Shown here: positions 8,066 to 16,290 of the stretch, piece by piece
How positions within the stretch are numbered: position 1 is the stretch's first letter
Layout of the letters: each line of letters starts with the position of its first letter
Source of the DNA: Chloroflexota bacterium
Lineage (GTDB): Bacteria > Chloroflexota > Anaerolineae > Anaerolineales > Villigracilaceae
Direction: 5' to 3'
Assembly (NCBI GenBank): GCA_016223135.1
Contig: JACRPQ010000016.1
Span: 124,001-188,000, forward strand
DNA length: 64,000 nt
The notes under the pieces: model-generated
The model's input: only the letters and a program-made list of their open reading frames with translations
What the model was told of the DNA's origin: nothing
The model's database searches: none
Position numbers and translations under genes: made by a program

Positions 8066-8532
8066 CCATCACAGAAACCTTTGCGTTGGTCTCCTTCTCA
8101 TTATTCAGTTATGCCGACCTGCGCTATCGCCTGGTGCCAGGGATTGAAGTCTTTCTGTTTGGAACGATCCTATTGACACTTCCCATTACTCCTCTTCAAA
8201 CCGGGATCGTATTGCTGGCATGTCTTTGGGGCATCTTCCGCAATCTATCCGGATGGTTCGCTTTCCCGTTGTTGTTCTACCCACCTGTCTGGCCGGTATT
8301 GCTCACCGGATATGGGTATCGCAAGAGCATTATTGGCAGGGCAGATTTGCTTGCGATTAGCGGGCTTGCCTGTCTTTTTCCTTTCCCTGCCGTATTGCTG
8401 TCTCTTCTGGGATTGGAACTCTGGCGCAGGCTTTGGGTACGTAGACAACATGGGGACATCCCTGCCCTGCCAGGTCTATTACTTGGATTGATTATCTATC
8501 TTCTGTTGCGTTTATTCCTACCGACTCCATAG
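8062..8532 (+). CDS. Second prepilin-peptidase-like membrane protein
   Basis: The protein has 156 residues and starts within ATGA of the previous stop. It is hydrophobic throughout. SYADLRYRLVPG resembles the first catalytic Asp motif of A24 peptidases, and GRADLLAISGLA stands where GXGD is expected, with RAD replacing xGD. It is therefore either a diverged prepilin peptidase or a non-catalytic paralogue of the protein encoded at 5066. Having two such genes in one operon is unusual. Confidence 0.6.
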   Translation: MTITETFALVSFSLFSYADLRYRLVPGIEVFLFGTILLTLPITPLQTGIVLLACLWGIFRNLSGWFAFPLLFYPPVWPVLLTGYGYRKSIIGRADLLAISGLACLFPFPAVLLSLLGLELWRRLWVRRQHGDIPALPGLLLGLIIYLLLRLFLPTP

Positions 8533-8572
8533 CGACACGATCAACCATCCCCCTTCCACAATTGAATAAGAT
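8532..8572 (+). promoter_or_regulatory. Element promoter B (GCGACAC-N28-TAAGAT)
   Basis: GCGACAC at 8532-8538 starts at the last base of the previous gene's stop codon. The -10 TAAGAT is at 8567-8572 after exactly 28 bases. ATG 8579 follows only 6 bases later, with no ribosome site, implying a leaderless message. Confidence 0.72.
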
Positions 8573-8578
8573 ACCCCC

Positions 8579-9388
8579 ATGCCTCGCTCCGGAACCTTGG
8601 GCAACCCACAGCCCTACACTCCCTTTGGTGTCTTTGCTGGCCTGTCCTTCTGGGGCGGCGGCTTGACTCTCCTCGCCGCAGCACCAGGAATCGGAAAGAC
8701 TTCCTGGCTGCTGCGGATGATCTTCGAGTCTGCCTGCCAACACATCCCTGCCGCGATTGGCTGTTATGAACACACCCCGGAGGAATTGCGCTTTCGCATG
8801 TTCCTGCAAACAGAAGCAATGACCGGTGGACCTCATACGCAACCCTCACAACCCGTTGTGGAAGCAGCATTGGCGCGCGCCAGTGAAGCCGTGTTGCTGT
8901 CGCTCAATTCCCGTGAAGATACTGTGCGTACCTTGGAAGACATGTTGATCCACGATTACGCCTTCCCCGTCAAAGGACCAGCTCTCATCGCTGTGGATTA
9001 TCTCAACCGTGTGCCCGTGGTTGGCTTGACCGGCATGATGAATGAAGAAGGTCGCAGTGGTGAAGCGGCAGCCGCGTTGCGTGAGATGGCACGACATCAC
9101 GGCTGGGCGATCATCGCAGCTGCCGCTTTGAAATCCGAACGCTTCAACGATGGCGACGATCTATCTGCCTTGTTAGGCGACGAACGAGTTCCGTATGAAG
9201 CGGACCGTGTGTTGGTGGTCAACCGCACCGGCGATGTCCGTGAGTGTGGCTGCGCTCCACTTGAGGTCCTGACACTCAAAGACCGCACCGGACCGGCTCG
9301 ACGCTGGTCGATGCATTTTTGGGGTGAGCGTTTCTATCCCGCCCTTGAAAATGAATTCCATAAACACGATCCGATGGTGATCTCATGA
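8579..9388 (+). CDS. DnaB/RecA-like ATPase
   Basis: The protein has 269 residues, only the RecA-type core of the replicative helicase family. Walker A is APGIGKTSW (about 35-43), Walker B is ALIAVDYLNRVP, and ALLGDERVPYEADRVLVVNR corresponds to the C-terminal DnaB strand and sensor region. The N-terminal DnaB domain is missing. It opens the second + operon with a leaderless start and ends in ATGA overlapping the next membrane gene. Its place among transfer genes suggests a role in element DNA processing; actual helicase activity is uncertain. Confidence 0.72.
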   Translation: MPRSGTLGNPQPYTPFGVFAGLSFWGGGLTLLAAAPGIGKTSWLLRMIFESACQHIPAAIGCYEHTPEELRFRMFLQTEAMTGGPHTQPSQPVVEAALARASEAVLLSLNSREDTVRTLEDMLIHDYAFPVKGPALIAVDYLNRVPVVGLTGMMNEEGRSGEAAAALREMARHHGWAIIAAAALKSERFNDGDDLSALLGDERVPYEADRVLVVNRTGDVRECGCAPLEVLTLKDRTGPARRWSMHFWGERFYPALENEFHKHDPMVIS

Positions 9389-9867
9389 GCGAAGTTACTT
9401 CACTGTTATTAACCTTCCTGCGCGAAGCCTGGGTTGCTTTGGCGGGCGCATTTATCGCCTTTGCGCTGCTGGCGGGCATTGCCCAAATGTTGCGTGTGAG
9501 TTCTGCCTCAGTCCTCGGTGCGAATCTGTGGGTGTGGGAATCCATTTCTGCCCTGATCTCCATCGTTGTGCTTGGCTTGTTTGCCTTCCTCGGCATCCCA
9601 CAAATCGTAAGCGCCCTGCAATCCACTCTGCCCGGAGCTGGCGGATGTGGTCCGATCAGCGAATTGGGCACGCTTGCTTCCGGCTTGATCGGCGGACTGG
9701 CTGCCCTGCGCATGTTGAAGGCAGCCTTCATTACGATGTTCTCTGCTTCGATTGGCGGGGCGTCTTCCTTCGCCAACGCGCTGATCGAAAGCGGTGAAGC
9801 GCTCTTTGGCATGATCCTCGCCAGCGCTGCCATTCCCCTGGCAGCCTGGTTTCTCGGTACTTGTTGA
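9385..9867 (+). CDS. Small polytopic membrane protein of the transfer operon
   Basis: The protein has 160 residues with about four hydrophobic helices (AWVALAGAFIAFALLAGI, ISALISIVVLGLFAFLGI, and two C-terminal). I recognise no family. Its first half resembles the VirB2-like protein encoded next (same FLREAW/AIARDAW opening followed by a helix), so the two may be paralogous. Translationally coupled to the upstream ATPase gene. Confidence 0.6.
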   Translation: MSEVTSLLLTFLREAWVALAGAFIAFALLAGIAQMLRVSSASVLGANLWVWESISALISIVVLGLFAFLGIPQIVSALQSTLPGAGGCGPISELGTLASGLIGGLAALRMLKAAFITMFSASIGGASSFANALIESGEALFGMILASAAIPLAAWFLGTC

Positions 9868-9889
9868 AATTTCATAGGAGAAGATATTT

Positions 9890-10156
9890 ATGTTCGATCC
9901 CATCATGGAACAAATTCTGGCGATTGCCCGCGATGCCTGGGCGTTCATGGCCGGGCTCTTGATCGTCGTGGCATTGCTCGGCGGCTTGTATTACATCCTG
10001 CAAGGCACGGCAGGCATGGCGTTCGGTGGCAGCCGCATGACCTCAATGGCGATCATTGGGGTTGTCGGTCTGATCATTATTGTGTTGTTTGCCTTCCTCT
10101 TCCTGCCGCAGTTGGGTGAGATGCTGAAAAGCTTCCAGCCACAGCCGCCGTTCTAG
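9890..10156 (+). CDS. VirB2/TrbC-like small two-helix membrane protein
   Basis: The protein has 88 residues with two hydrophobic helices (AWAFMAGLLIVVALLGGLYYIL and MAIIGVVGLIIIVLFAFLFL) separated by a short polar loop, the plan of conjugative pilin or VirB2 subunits. AGGAGAAG precedes the start. No cleavable signal peptide is clear. It lies immediately before a PrgI/VirB3-like gene, the usual order in type IV secretion loci. Function is inferred from topology and position. Confidence 0.6.
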   Translation: MFDPIMEQILAIARDAWAFMAGLLIVVALLGGLYYILQGTAGMAFGGSRMTSMAIIGVVGLIIIVLFAFLFLPQLGEMLKSFQPQPPF

Positions 10157-10163
10157 GAGAGCC

Positions 10164-10646
10164 ATGTTCAATAACCGCGATCTTGGCATCCTCGGTACCG
10201 GGGCGCTCCTGGCAGTCCTATGTTTATTCCTTCCGCTATCCTTCACTGGAAAGGTGGTGATCGGTTTTCTGGTATTGGTCGGGTTCATGGCGCTGGCATT
10301 ATTGCGTCTTGGACCCGACCGCGTCCCGCCCGAAGTCTGGTTGATGCGCCGCTTTCGATATTCGATGCAAACCAGGCAGTATGTCAATCAACAGGCGGCA
10401 AGTAAAAAGACAGAAGCAGATCGATCACCAAGACCGAAACCGGAACGACCTTCGCCCCGGCACGAACAATCGCCACAGGTTTTCGATACACACGCTGTTC
10501 ATAGTCGTCCGATTGATCTGGCATGGAATGAAGTTGGCGTCTATCCGTTGTTGACCGTCCTGCTGGGAGTCGTGGGAATTTACTTTGCCGTCTGGCTTTC
10601 AAATGGTGGAGCGCAGGAACTCGCATTTTGGTTTGTATGGAGATAG
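10164..10646 (+). CDS. PrgI/VirB3-like membrane protein
   Basis: The protein has 160 residues. Two N-terminal helices (GALLAVLCLFLPL, VVIGFLVLVGFMALAL) are followed by LGPDRVPPEVWLMRRFRYSMQTRQYV, which resembles the PrgI-family boundary, then a charged Pro/Arg linker and one C-terminal helix. PrgI/VirB3 proteins anchor VirB4 at the inner membrane. The extra C-terminal helix is unusual for the family. Confidence 0.55.
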   Translation: MFNNRDLGILGTGALLAVLCLFLPLSFTGKVVIGFLVLVGFMALALLRLGPDRVPPEVWLMRRFRYSMQTRQYVNQQAASKKTEADRSPRPKPERPSPRHEQSPQVFDTHAVHSRPIDLAWNEVGVYPLLTVLLGVVGIYFAVWLSNGGAQELAFWFVWR

Positions 10647-10647
10647 C

Positions 10648-11580
10648 ATGATCACATTGATTTCAATCATTGGCGCCTTGGCACTGGCAGCCATCCCGAT
10701 TGCCTTTGGCTGGCGTCGCACCGTGGATGAAGCGGGCATGGCACGCGCGATGGGCATTGCTCAACCGAAGAAGAAATTTGATCCTGAAAAGTTCGCTCGA
10801 CAGACCGGAACGGGACTGGCATTCAACCAGATTGCGTATGGGTTTCTGGCGTGGGTGGGTGGTGGACTGGCAGGAGGGATATTCCTCGGAGTCTTTCCTG
10901 CGATCCTGTTTGCCATCGCAGGTGGCCTGTTATATGCAGGCACGCTCTCCGACAAACGTCAGGAATTCCGCTTGAAGCAGGCGAAAGATATTTTACGTGG
11001 CTTGGGTGTAGTGGAGACGTTGTTATCACAAGGCAAGCCATTGGGTGATGCGCTCGATGATGCGGCACAAGCCGTGGGACCGGATGGCAGGATGGTGCTG
11101 GGTGATTTGGTTGTGCGCTTACGGACTGCACCCGCCGATGAAGCGGCTTTAGCTGTCCGCGAATGGACAACCGCTTGGGACAATCCCGCCGTGGACATTG
11201 TCGCTACTTCATTATTAGCATCCATCGAAGGACGTATCGAGATTGGTCCGTTGGTTGCATCCCTGCGAAAGACTCTTGGAACAGTGGTTGAAGTCTTATC
11301 CCGCGCGCGTGCTGCCGCCAAAGGTGTGGAATGGCAGGCGCGTTTTCTTGCTCTTTTCCCTCCTGCCGTTTTGGTATTGATTGCCATCACCACTCCCGAA
11401 GTCGGGAAGTTGTATTCTGGTAATCCGCTTTTTCTATCTCCTGTCATCCTCGGTTCAGGTGTGTCCTACTGGCTTTCGATGCGCATGATCCGTAATGGAT
11501 TGTCCATTGAAGCCTCGATGGGCTTGCAAGCTGGACAACAAGGCGAAATTCGCCTGGATCGGCTGGGACGAGTCCTGTAA
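10648..11580 (+). CDS. TadB/GspF-like inner-membrane platform protein
   Basis: The start is taken at 10648 (GGAGATAGC before ATG), one base after the upstream stop; a longer frame from 10585 overlaps the previous gene. The protein has 310 residues. Hydrophobic helices are at the N-terminus and around 70-100, a cytoplasmic helical T2SSF-type domain (about 115-240) has the pattern LGVVETLLSQGKPLGDALDDAAQ ... LLASIEGRIEIGPLVASLRKTL, and two C-terminal helices follow. TadB platforms partner with TadA-type ATPases, here encoded at 51677. Confidence 0.7.
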   Translation: MITLISIIGALALAAIPIAFGWRRTVDEAGMARAMGIAQPKKKFDPEKFARQTGTGLAFNQIAYGFLAWVGGGLAGGIFLGVFPAILFAIAGGLLYAGTLSDKRQEFRLKQAKDILRGLGVVETLLSQGKPLGDALDDAAQAVGPDGRMVLGDLVVRLRTAPADEAALAVREWTTAWDNPAVDIVATSLLASIEGRIEIGPLVASLRKTLGTVVEVLSRARAAAKGVEWQARFLALFPPAVLVLIAITTPEVGKLYSGNPLFLSPVILGSGVSYWLSMRMIRNGLSIEASMGLQAGQQGEIRLDRLGRVL

Positions 11581-12281
11581 TGAAAGGTTTCTTCCGATTT
11601 TCCATTGCCTTGATGACCGCCCCGTTGTTATGCGGGGCGGCTTTGGTGGTGGGTTATGTCATGCTGGTGGTTCTGACCATTCCGCAACTCCCGGCATGGG
11701 CGCAGCCCGGTGTGGAGCAATGGTTGTTCGATATCCCCCAATATGCAGAGACAAGCGACAACGGTTCGTATGGCAATTCGCTTCCATCTGGAATGAGCGC
11801 TGTTCCCTTCGATGGCTATGTTGGACCCGGTTCTGATATCTATGGTTTGCCCTTGATCGGTCCCATTCCACATTGGGGTGATATCTATGACAAGCCATTA
11901 TTAGGATGTAAGTTCCAAGACCCACATTACCAGACCCATACTGGTAGTGACTTTCCCGTGAATGAGGGCACTCCGATTTATACAACCATCACAGGCAAGG
12001 TCGTGTGGGCTGGCTCGAACGGTCCGTGGGGCAATCTGGTGGTGGTGGAGAACAATGGTTATCAGGTGTGGTTGGCTCATCTGAGCAGCATCCAAGTGGT
12101 GGATGGGCAAATTCTCAATTACGGCGATGTCGTTGGATTGAGCGGCAACACCGGCAATAGCACCGGCGCGCATTTACATTACGGCATTCGCCAGAAGACA
12201 GGCGAACAAAGCGCCGTCTGGCTGAACCCTCAAAACTATTTTACGGTCGATGAGTACATCAACATTGGATGTTCGGATTAA
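11580..12281 (+). CDS. M23-family (LytM) peptidoglycan endopeptidase
   Basis: The protein has 233 residues and starts inside TAATG with the upstream stop. An N-terminal hydrophobic anchor (about 9-35) is followed by a LytM domain carrying all zinc ligands: H120 and D124 in HTGSDF, and H200 in HLHYG, with catalytic H167 and H198. It would cut peptide cross-links and open the wall for the transfer apparatus, the job of VirB1-like enzymes in other systems. The active site looks intact. Confidence 0.85.
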   Translation: MKGFFRFSIALMTAPLLCGAALVVGYVMLVVLTIPQLPAWAQPGVEQWLFDIPQYAETSDNGSYGNSLPSGMSAVPFDGYVGPGSDIYGLPLIGPIPHWGDIYDKPLLGCKFQDPHYQTHTGSDFPVNEGTPIYTTITGKVVWAGSNGPWGNLVVVENNGYQVWLAHLSSIQVVDGQILNYGDVVGLSGNTGNSTGAHLHYGIRQKTGEQSAVWLNPQNYFTVDEYINIGCSD

Positions 12282-12284
12282 CCC

Positions 12285-13394
12285 ATGACCGTTCGACTGG
12301 GTGATGTAACCTTCTCCGATTGGATCAGCCTGGAATTTGAGGGCGGTTATACCGATACCTTCATATTCGATATTGACGCCTTGAATGGATTGCCACCATT
12401 TGTATATCATCCCCTCTTGCAGCGACTGGTTGCCGAGGTGGACCGAAAAAGACCAGGCGCGTCCCTTTGGATCCGTGTGACATCTCCGGCGGAATGGTAC
12501 CTGATGGAGGTCAAACGATCCATGACAGATGGGTTTTCCATTCCCTATGTCGTCACTTCAAAGGACAAGATACCGGATTATCACAGTTTCTCTTTTGGTC
12601 CAAGATTATTTTCTCCTGCACTCCCTCGTCCTCTCAAGGTGGACGATGAGTTTTCTAGTTTCTCTTGCGAAGAGTTGAAATGTCTCCAGGTTTTGACCCG
12701 AAACCGGAAAGGAAGTCTGGAGGAAATCGCTTCTCTGGCGGGTCTTCCTGAAACAACAACCCATGATGTTTTGCGAGGACTTCAAAAGAAAAAAAAGGTC
12801 AAATTCAAACTTGGCGAGGTGTTCCAAAAAGACAAGTCAAAGCCAAAGAAAATGGATCCATACTGGATGTGGCATCCGACTCGCAAAGGAGTATCCGCTG
12901 CCTTGCGCAGTTGGGGAGCGTCAAAGGGCGTGGATTTTAGCGGCGTGAAGGAACTGAATCAGCACTTAATCGGGACGCCGCACAGGGCGAATTCCCGCAG
13001 GTGGCTGGCATGGCTACGATCCGCCTATCCGCTCACCGAAATATGGACGGGTTGGACCGAAGTGCAACTTCCTGAAATATCTGTGCGCCCTGACGCACTT
13101 GCCTGGGGGCGAATTCAGGGTTTCGAGACTATGTTCTGGTTGGAACTTGGAGATGAACATAAAAAAAGAATGGAAATACAAAGAATAACCAGAATACGGC
13201 TGGCATCCGCATTAGAATTCTGCCAACAGACAGGCGTCCGCCTTGTGTACGCCCAGATAAGCCCAAAGTGGGTACAGAAGGCGGTTGGTATGGCGCTCAG
13301 TCCATTGCCACCCGATATGGCGGCGGTGACGGCAAGCACACGCAGATTTGGAAAATTGCCGACTGTGGAATGGGGAGCAATAACCACACTTTGA
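12285..13394 (+). CDS. Replication-relaxation-like protein
   Basis: The protein has 369 residues. The central part (about 125-205) is a winged helix (LKCLQVLTRNRKGSLEEIASLAGLPETTTHDVLRGL), and the C-terminal half has ISVRPDALAWG ... MFWLELGDEHKKRMEIQRI, the PDa...E.D pattern seen in the Replic_Relax family of plasmids and conjugative elements. Those proteins are thought to act in replication or nicking control. It is 4 bases downstream of the M23 gene, so it is the last gene of the operon before the defence island. The assignment rests on motif layout only. Confidence 0.55.
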   Translation: MTVRLGDVTFSDWISLEFEGGYTDTFIFDIDALNGLPPFVYHPLLQRLVAEVDRKRPGASLWIRVTSPAEWYLMEVKRSMTDGFSIPYVVTSKDKIPDYHSFSFGPRLFSPALPRPLKVDDEFSSFSCEELKCLQVLTRNRKGSLEEIASLAGLPETTTHDVLRGLQKKKKVKFKLGEVFQKDKSKPKKMDPYWMWHPTRKGVSAALRSWGASKGVDFSGVKELNQHLIGTPHRANSRRWLAWLRSAYPLTEIWTGWTEVQLPEISVRPDALAWGRIQGFETMFWLELGDEHKKRMEIQRITRIRLASALEFCQQTGVRLVYAQISPKWVQKAVGMALSPLPPDMAAVTASTRRFGKLPTVEWGAITTL

Positions 13395-13451
13395 AAACGG
13401 TTATACTTAGCGCTACTGGTCACCTCCCAAGGAGAATGTACTGGGGGAAAT

Positions 13452-16238
13452 ATGATAAATACAGACAATAATCTCAACAACAACTCTCGATTTTTCGATG
13501 GAAAAAGAGCCGCACTTCAATGCATTTCATCTGCCTTGACATCGGCTGAACAGGTACGTATTGCAACAGCATACTTTGAAGGGTCAGGGTTTCAAGCATT
13601 ACAGAATGTATTAAGCGGCAAGAAAGTCAAATTGTTGGTTGGGCGAGAAGAAGGGGGCGAGGACAGCCTGCGAGAAGTTTTGCAGGAGTTCATCAACGAG
13701 CTTTCCTATGGTCCGATGGAAAACCGGACACGTTCTATGCGCCAGATGCTGGAAGCATTAGAACAAGGCATGATGACGGTATCGGTTGGAGCATCCCTTC
13801 CACAAGATACACCAATTATGGATGCCCGATATATCTACCATCATGCCAAACTTTATATTGCGGATAAAACAACCGCAGTTGTTACCTCCGCGAATTTTTC
13901 TTATCATGGTCTTTGCATAAGCCGCGAGGCAGGAATTACCATTGATAAAGAAGATGATGTTACCTATTTCGTAGAACGCTTTGACTATTACTTTGAAAAA
14001 GCCCGCCAGATCACTGCTGAATTGATCGAAGCCCTGCGTTCCTGGCTGAAAGCGTACGATCCTTATATCATTTATGCAAGAGCCTTACTTGAATTATATG
14101 GACTTCCACAGGAGGGAGCCGCACCTCAATTACCTCCTTTAGCAAAATACCAGGAAGGCGTTGTCTCTAGTGTTCTTCGCTCCATGACGGAGCATGATGG
14201 AGCGTTTCTTATTGCATCTACTGGGCTGGGAAAAACGGTCATTGCCGCTCATGTAGCTGCTTATTTGCGTATGCAGGGTGATATCGACAGCGCCCTGGTT
14301 GTTTGCCCGGCAGGGCTGCGGGAAGTATGGCGGCGCTCCATGCGGTCTGCCAGAGTTCCGAGCATAGAATTTTCCTATCACACTCTGACACGTAAAGATG
14401 GCGACTCGAATTTGCCCATCCTTGAACATGAATTAAAGCAAGTCAATCAACAAACCCTGATCATTTTGGATGAGTCTCACCGCCTCCGAAATGAAGAAGC
14501 TAACGGTGGGGATTTGCGCTTAAGCAATGACCGTATCCAAAAAGCGGCACGGGAAAAAGGCGCAAAAGTATTATTACTTACTGCAACACCATACGGGAAG
14601 GATTTCTCTGAGGTGGAAAGTCAGTTACGGTTATTGCCGGCTCCCAAACAAGCACAAAGTACTGCTCTGGGCTTTACAGTGGAGACTCAGATATGGCAGG
14701 CGAAACAACTTTCCGATTTGCCCGAGCTACCTCCGTGTACTGTGCTGACAACTCCAGATGTCGTCCGCCATTTTAGCAGGCAAGATGGAAATGGCGAGAG
14801 ATTCGTCGTTTTCTCAGAAAACGATCAAAGATATTTTCCAAGACGGATCAGTCTTAGAACGATACGATATCAAAGCCCCTTCGATGATTTTTTGGCTGAT
14901 CTCTTCGAAAGCAAACTGCTATATAAGAAAATAGAAAAACCAGATCAGCCGCTTCAAGCATATTTGCCTTTGGAGATGCCGCTTGTGGAAGGAGAACGGC
15001 TCGCCCTACAGGAAGCCTTGTTCCTGCACCAGTTTTGCTCCTCACCCGCAGAAGTAAAGAACGTTTGCAGTCAGTTGGAAAAGGGCAACTACAACTACTC
15101 GTTTGCAAAGCAAAAGGAACTAACGACATTCATTCGTGAAAAGCACTCTCTAGTACAGAATACATTACGACCTCGCAACGATCCAAAACTTGCACACTTG
15201 ATGAAACTCATAAAAGAAGCTGGGAATGAGAAGGTCGTAGTATTTTGCGAATATCATGAAACTGCACGTTCCTTGAAAGACGGACTAAAGAAACTTACGC
15301 CCTCCCTCAAAGTAGACACAACGGTTGACGCTCCTGACCTCGATGATTTGTTGCGTCGATTCGCCCCAATCGCCAACGAAGTCCTGCCGGAAGAGAGGAA
15401 TGACAAGGAGGAAGTCCAGGTTTTGATCGCTACACGTTCCATGTCAGAAGGATTCAATATGCAAGACGCGTCTATTCTGGTGAACTATGATTTACCCTGG
15501 ACAGTGCTTCAATTGGCACAACGCATGGGACGGGTTCTACGTCCGTGGGGCGCACCCCGTGACGTGATCATTTATAACTTTGTACCATCCACGATGGATC
15601 ATGAGAGAATCCGTCATGCTCGGAATTGGGAGCACCGATTGCAGGAAAGGAGCCGTCAACACCGATCACTTGCACAAATTCCAGTAATGGTTCACAAAGA
15701 AAGTCAGCAAGGGGAGGGAATGACCCAAGAAATTGAAATGGAAAAGTTGGGGCGCGAGATGTTTCTCGCAAGCGACTCAACCGCAGACTTGGATTTGGAG
15801 CAAGTAATGGAATTTCTTCAGACGGTTGAAGACCTGACTACCAGCACGTTCTATAACGATTTGGCTACTATTCCAAACCAGGATGAAATTTTGAAACTAC
15901 CGGCAGGAATTCGTAGTGCAATGAATAAACCAGGGCGCAAGCGTCTCTTCCTGCTCCTTCGCCGTGGACGTAATCACATTGATACGGTTCTTGCCGATGT
16001 ACACGGTCGCCCAATGGAGGATAGCCGGCGACGCGATGATGCAATGCGTATTATCCGTTGTTTCCCCGAGACCCCGAAGGCATCCTTTGAAACTTATCCG
16101 AACGAAGATGCCTTTGATTCGTGGATTGAGCGGGCACGTCGTAACTGGGCGGAGTTGAATGGTTTGGACCCTGCGAAATTACAACTACTTTGCGCCTTGG
16201 CAATCGTACCCTCCTCTAATGCAGTTTCAGAGACTTGA
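13452..16238 (+). CDS. PLD-nuclease/SF2 helicase fusion, defence-type
   Basis: The protein has 928 residues. Residues about 10-190 are a phospholipase D-like nuclease domain with one HKD motif (HAKLYIADKTTAVVTSAN, near 135-152). A helicase follows: Walker A STGLGKTV (about 255), DESH box LILDESHRLR (about 338), and a C-terminal RecA domain with IATRSMSEGFNMQDA and QLAQRMGRVLRPWG. The last 200 residues are unknown. PLD plus SF2 helicase is a recurring defence combination (DISARM keeps them as separate genes; DUF1998/DrmB is absent here). It opens a run of five same-strand genes ending in a type III restriction pair. The codon use is AT-richer than in the transfer genes. Confidence 0.82.
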   Translation: MINTDNNLNNNSRFFDGKRAALQCISSALTSAEQVRIATAYFEGSGFQALQNVLSGKKVKLLVGREEGGEDSLREVLQEFINELSYGPMENRTRSMRQMLEALEQGMMTVSVGASLPQDTPIMDARYIYHHAKLYIADKTTAVVTSANFSYHGLCISREAGITIDKEDDVTYFVERFDYYFEKARQITAELIEALRSWLKAYDPYIIYARALLELYGLPQEGAAPQLPPLAKYQEGVVSSVLRSMTEHDGAFLIASTGLGKTVIAAHVAAYLRMQGDIDSALVVCPAGLREVWRRSMRSARVPSIEFSYHTLTRKDGDSNLPILEHELKQVNQQTLIILDESHRLRNEEANGGDLRLSNDRIQKAAREKGAKVLLLTATPYGKDFSEVESQLRLLPAPKQAQSTALGFTVETQIWQAKQLSDLPELPPCTVLTTPDVVRHFSRQDGNGERFVVFSENDQRYFPRRISLRTIRYQSPFDDFLADLFESKLLYKKIEKPDQPLQAYLPLEMPLVEGERLALQEALFLHQFCSSPAEVKNVCSQLEKGNYNYSFAKQKELTTFIREKHSLVQNTLRPRNDPKLAHLMKLIKEAGNEKVVVFCEYHETARSLKDGLKKLTPSLKVDTTVDAPDLDDLLRRFAPIANEVLPEERNDKEEVQVLIATRSMSEGFNMQDASILVNYDLPWTVLQLAQRMGRVLRPWGAPRDVIIYNFVPSTMDHERIRHARNWEHRLQERSRQHRSLAQIPVMVHKESQQGEGMTQEIEMEKLGREMFLASDSTADLDLEQVMEFLQTVEDLTTSTFYNDLATIPNQDEILKLPAGIRSAMNKPGRKRLFLLLRRGRNHIDTVLADVHGRPMEDSRRRDDAMRIIRCFPETPKASFETYPNEDAFDSWIERARRNWAELNGLDPAKLQLLCALAIVPSSNAVSET

Positions 16239-16290
16239 TTGTAGTTATAATACAATCTTCGGGATCAAATAAAGCTGTTTTAATTAGCCA

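Noticed and set aside
12285-13394. Relaxase
   Set aside because: No HUH or other relaxase motif; the winged helix and PDa...E pattern fit the replication-relaxation type better. No clear relaxase was seen in the window.
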